A stretch of 14,906 nt of DNA, from contig JACQED010000281.1 of the NCBI GenBank assembly GCA_016200785.1, forward strand, positions 1 through 14,906, written 5' to 3'. A program made the translations under genes and the position numbers. Of this stretch, positions 13,579 through 14,906 are shown piece after piece (the first letter of the stretch is position 1; the number at the start of each line of letters is the position of its first letter). The notes under the pieces were generated by a model, which saw nothing but the letters and a program-made list of their open reading frames with translations, searched no databases and was not told where the DNA came from. This stretch comes from Chloroflexota bacterium (lineage in GTDB: Bacteria; Chloroflexota; Anaerolineae; Anaerolineales; JACQED01).

Positions 13579-14097
13579 CTACCCTCCCGCTGGCAGGGCA
13601 GACACTTGGGTCTGCCCCGATACAGCCGCCGCGAATGCCAGCCGTTTGTCTTTGCTGAAAGTTTCCACCTCCTCGTAGAGCAGGGCTTTCGTCGGGCACG
13701 AGGCGACGCAGGCCGGGGCTTCGCGGCCCGGGCAAAGGTCGCACTTGACCGCTTTGCCGAGTTCAAGTTGCCGACCGATCACGCCGTACGGGCAGACCAT
13801 CACGCACGTCCAACAGCCGATGCACCGGCCCCAATCGCACATCACGGCGTCGGTGACCGGGTCGCGGAACATCGCGCCGGAGATGCACGCGGCCACACAC
13901 GGCGCGTCGTCGCACTGGCGGCAGAAGATTGGGATCTTGCGACCGTCACTGGCTTCGACGAAAACGCGGTTCATCGGGCGCGGCGTCTCCAGCGGGCTGG
14001 CGAAGATGCTTTTGGCCTGTGAGTGCTCGACGGCGCACGCCAGTTCGCACGTCTTGCAGGCAGTACACAGGTCGGGACGGACGAAGATGCGTTTCAT
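13579..14097 (-). CDS. cooF: CooF-like four-cluster [4Fe-4S] ferredoxin
   Basis: 172-residue electron-transfer protein of the CooF/HycB/DmsB group. Four cysteine quartets are visible: C11-C14-C17-C21, C59-C62-C67-C71, C92-C95-C98-C102 and C119-C122-C130-C134, giving four predicted [4Fe-4S] clusters, plus an extra Cys87. It should take electrons from the CooS D-cluster and hand them to the flavoprotein encoded 4 nt downstream. ATG 14097 has GGAGG 5 nt upstream; the open frame to 14133 is a shadow extension. No twin-arginine signal, so cytoplasmic. An inverted repeat separates it from cooS. Another HybA/DmsB-like role is possible but the CODH context favours CooF. Confidence 0.9.
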   Translation of the reverse strand: MKRIFVRPDLCTACKTCELACAVEHSQAKSIFASPLETPRPMNRVFVEASDGRKIPIFCRQCDDAPCVAACISGAMFRDPVTDAVMCDWGRCIGCWTCVMVCPYGVIGRQLELGKAVKCDLCPGREAPACVASCPTKALLYEEVETFSKDKRLAFAAAVSGQTQVSALPAGG

Positions 14098-14119
14098 ATG
14101 AACCTCCGAAAAGTCTCTC

Positions 14120-14195
14120 ATCACGAATAACACGAATGAACGAATAACACGAATGCTTTTATTCGAGCCATTCGCCTATTCGTGCCATTCGTGAT
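14120..14195. repeat. Imperfect inverted repeat made of CACGAAT units
   Basis: Two 35-nt arms (14120-14154 and 14161-14195) flank a 6-nt loop GCTTTT. They pair at 27 of 35 positions. Seven of the eight differences are A/G transitions between one arm and the complement of the other, located between the conserved CACGAAT words. It lies between cooS and cooF. Confidence 0.85.
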
Positions 14196-14222
14196 TGGCT
14201 GTTTCTTCGCGTTACTCCTCTC

Positions 14223-14906
14223 CTAGTCCCCAACCGCGAATTCCATCGCCGGCGCTTTCTCGGTGAGCCCCAGTCCCTTCCGCCGCTCGTTGATCGCCGC
14301 GAACAGTTTCTCAGCCGCCTTCACCGGATCGAGCTCGACGATGAAGTAACCACCCAACAGGTCTTTGGCCGTCTTGGTGAGAACCTCGGTGACGAGCGGA
14401 CTGCCGGTGACGGGCGGGATGACGCCGACGTGGGTGGGCAGGCCCAGCGCGACGGCCCACGTGCCGATGCTGACCGCCTTCTCCATCGCGGCCTCCGGCG
14501 CTGTGGCGACGACGGGGAGTTTGTCCAAGTCCACGCCGAGTTTGTTCGCGATAGCGACGGCGATGGCGACGGCGCGCGTGTTGTCAACGCACGAGCCGGT
14601 GTGCAGGACGAGCGGTAGAGGCGCGTTCAGGCCGGCGGCCATGCCGAGCGCGGTGAGCACCGCCTTCAGTCCCGGCCCGGCATATTTCTCGGTGGCCTGC
14701 GGCGTGAGAATCTCGTGCCGCGCGAACGCGCCTGAGGCGCAACCGGTGGCCAGGATTAGCACGTCGCGCTTCGCCAGTTCCTTCACCATCGTGATGAAAT
14801 TCCGGTCTTGCGGAATCTTCACGTTGTTGCAGCCGGCAAAGAGGCAGACGCCGGCGATGTTTCCGTTGACGATGTTGTCAATCAGCGGCTTGAGCGGATC
14901 ACCGCC
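14223..14906 (-). CDS. cooS: Ni-Fe carbon monoxide dehydrogenase catalytic subunit (C-terminal part; 5' end outside window)
   Basis: The last 227 residues of an anaerobic CODH (CooS/AcsA family), which interconverts CO and CO2 at a [Ni-4Fe-4S] C-cluster. The open frame runs to the window edge (DPLKPLIDNIVNGNIAGVCLFAGCNN...). C-cluster cysteines are seen in AGCNN, ATGCASGA and HTGSCVDN, spaced 30 and 50 residues apart, exactly as Cys446, Cys476 and Cys526 of Carboxydothermus CODH-II. The lysine 37 residues after the last one (MEKAVSIG) matches Lys563. His261, Cys295, Cys333 and the B/D-cluster cysteines lie outside the window. The GTG at 14822 is not a start. No AcsB is visible, so whether this CODH is monofunctional or part of an ACS complex cannot be settled, though the cooF-flavoprotein neighbours favour the monofunctional type. 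Confidence 0.96.
   Translation of the reverse strand, partial: GGDPLKPLIDNIVNGNIAGVCLFAGCNNVKIPQDRNFITMVKELAKRDVLILATGCASGAFARHEILTPQATEKYAGPGLKAVLTALGMAAGLNAPLPLVLHTGSCVDNTRAVAIAVAIANKLGVDLDKLPVVATAPEAAMEKAVSIGTWAVALGLPTHVGVIPPVTGSPLVTEVLTKTAKDLLGGYFIVELDPVKAAEKLFAAINERRKGLGLTEKAPAMEFAVGD

Overview
This window is high-GC bacterial chromosome with clear Shine-Dalgarno sites (GGAGG-like) and ATG/GTG starts. The gene content fits a strict or facultative anaerobe with CO / Wood-Ljungdahl-type C1 metabolism. Diagnostic genes are a nickel CO dehydrogenase (CooS) with its CooF-type ferredoxin and a flavin oxidoreductase, and an AcsE-like methyltetrahydrofolate methyltransferase. The mix with a two-subunit class I fumarase, malic enzyme, DUF4058, a GYD-domain protein and a deazaflavin (F420)-type nitroreductase resembles Chloroflexota (Anaerolineae-like) genomes. 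That taxonomic guess is an inference; no marker gene is present. I saw no rRNA, tRNA, CRISPR array or transposase.

Layout. 2-3190 (+): the 3' part of an FtsX/MacB-type ABC permease, then a GyrI-like small-molecule-binding protein. 3215-5722 (-): class I fumarase beta and alpha subunits, preceded by a DUF4058 gene. 5723-6176: a gene-poor gap holding a C-terminal remnant of a LuxR/NarL regulator and two tandem hairpins. 6177-10367 (+): AcsE-like methyltransferase, malic enzyme, a thioredoxin-reductase-like flavoprotein without its CxxC, two possible very small genes, and a DUF385/F420-type nitroreductase. 10436-12090 (-): a lipoprotein with a possible SGNH-like domain, and a translationally coupled pair (GYD domain plus small Met-rich membrane protein). 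12297-14906 (-): FAD/NAD oxidoreductase, four-cluster ferredoxin and the C-terminal part of CooS, transcribed cooS > ferredoxin > oxidoreductase.

How the genes work together. CooS oxidises CO (or reduces CO2), the CooF-like protein carries the electrons and the flavoprotein probably passes them to NAD(P). AcsE would feed methyl groups to the corrinoid protein of the acetyl-CoA pathway. Fumarase and malic enzyme connect fumarate to malate and pyruvate.

Two things stand out. First, two otherwise well-conserved genes (acsE, malic enzyme), and probably a third small one, are each cut by a single in-frame stop codon (TAA, TAG, TGA) with intact coding sequence on both sides. Second, nearly every longer gap inside or next to an operon is filled by a long imperfect inverted repeat built from short repeated words such as CACGAAT, CACGAAG, ATCAGTC or CAAACTCCCAA.
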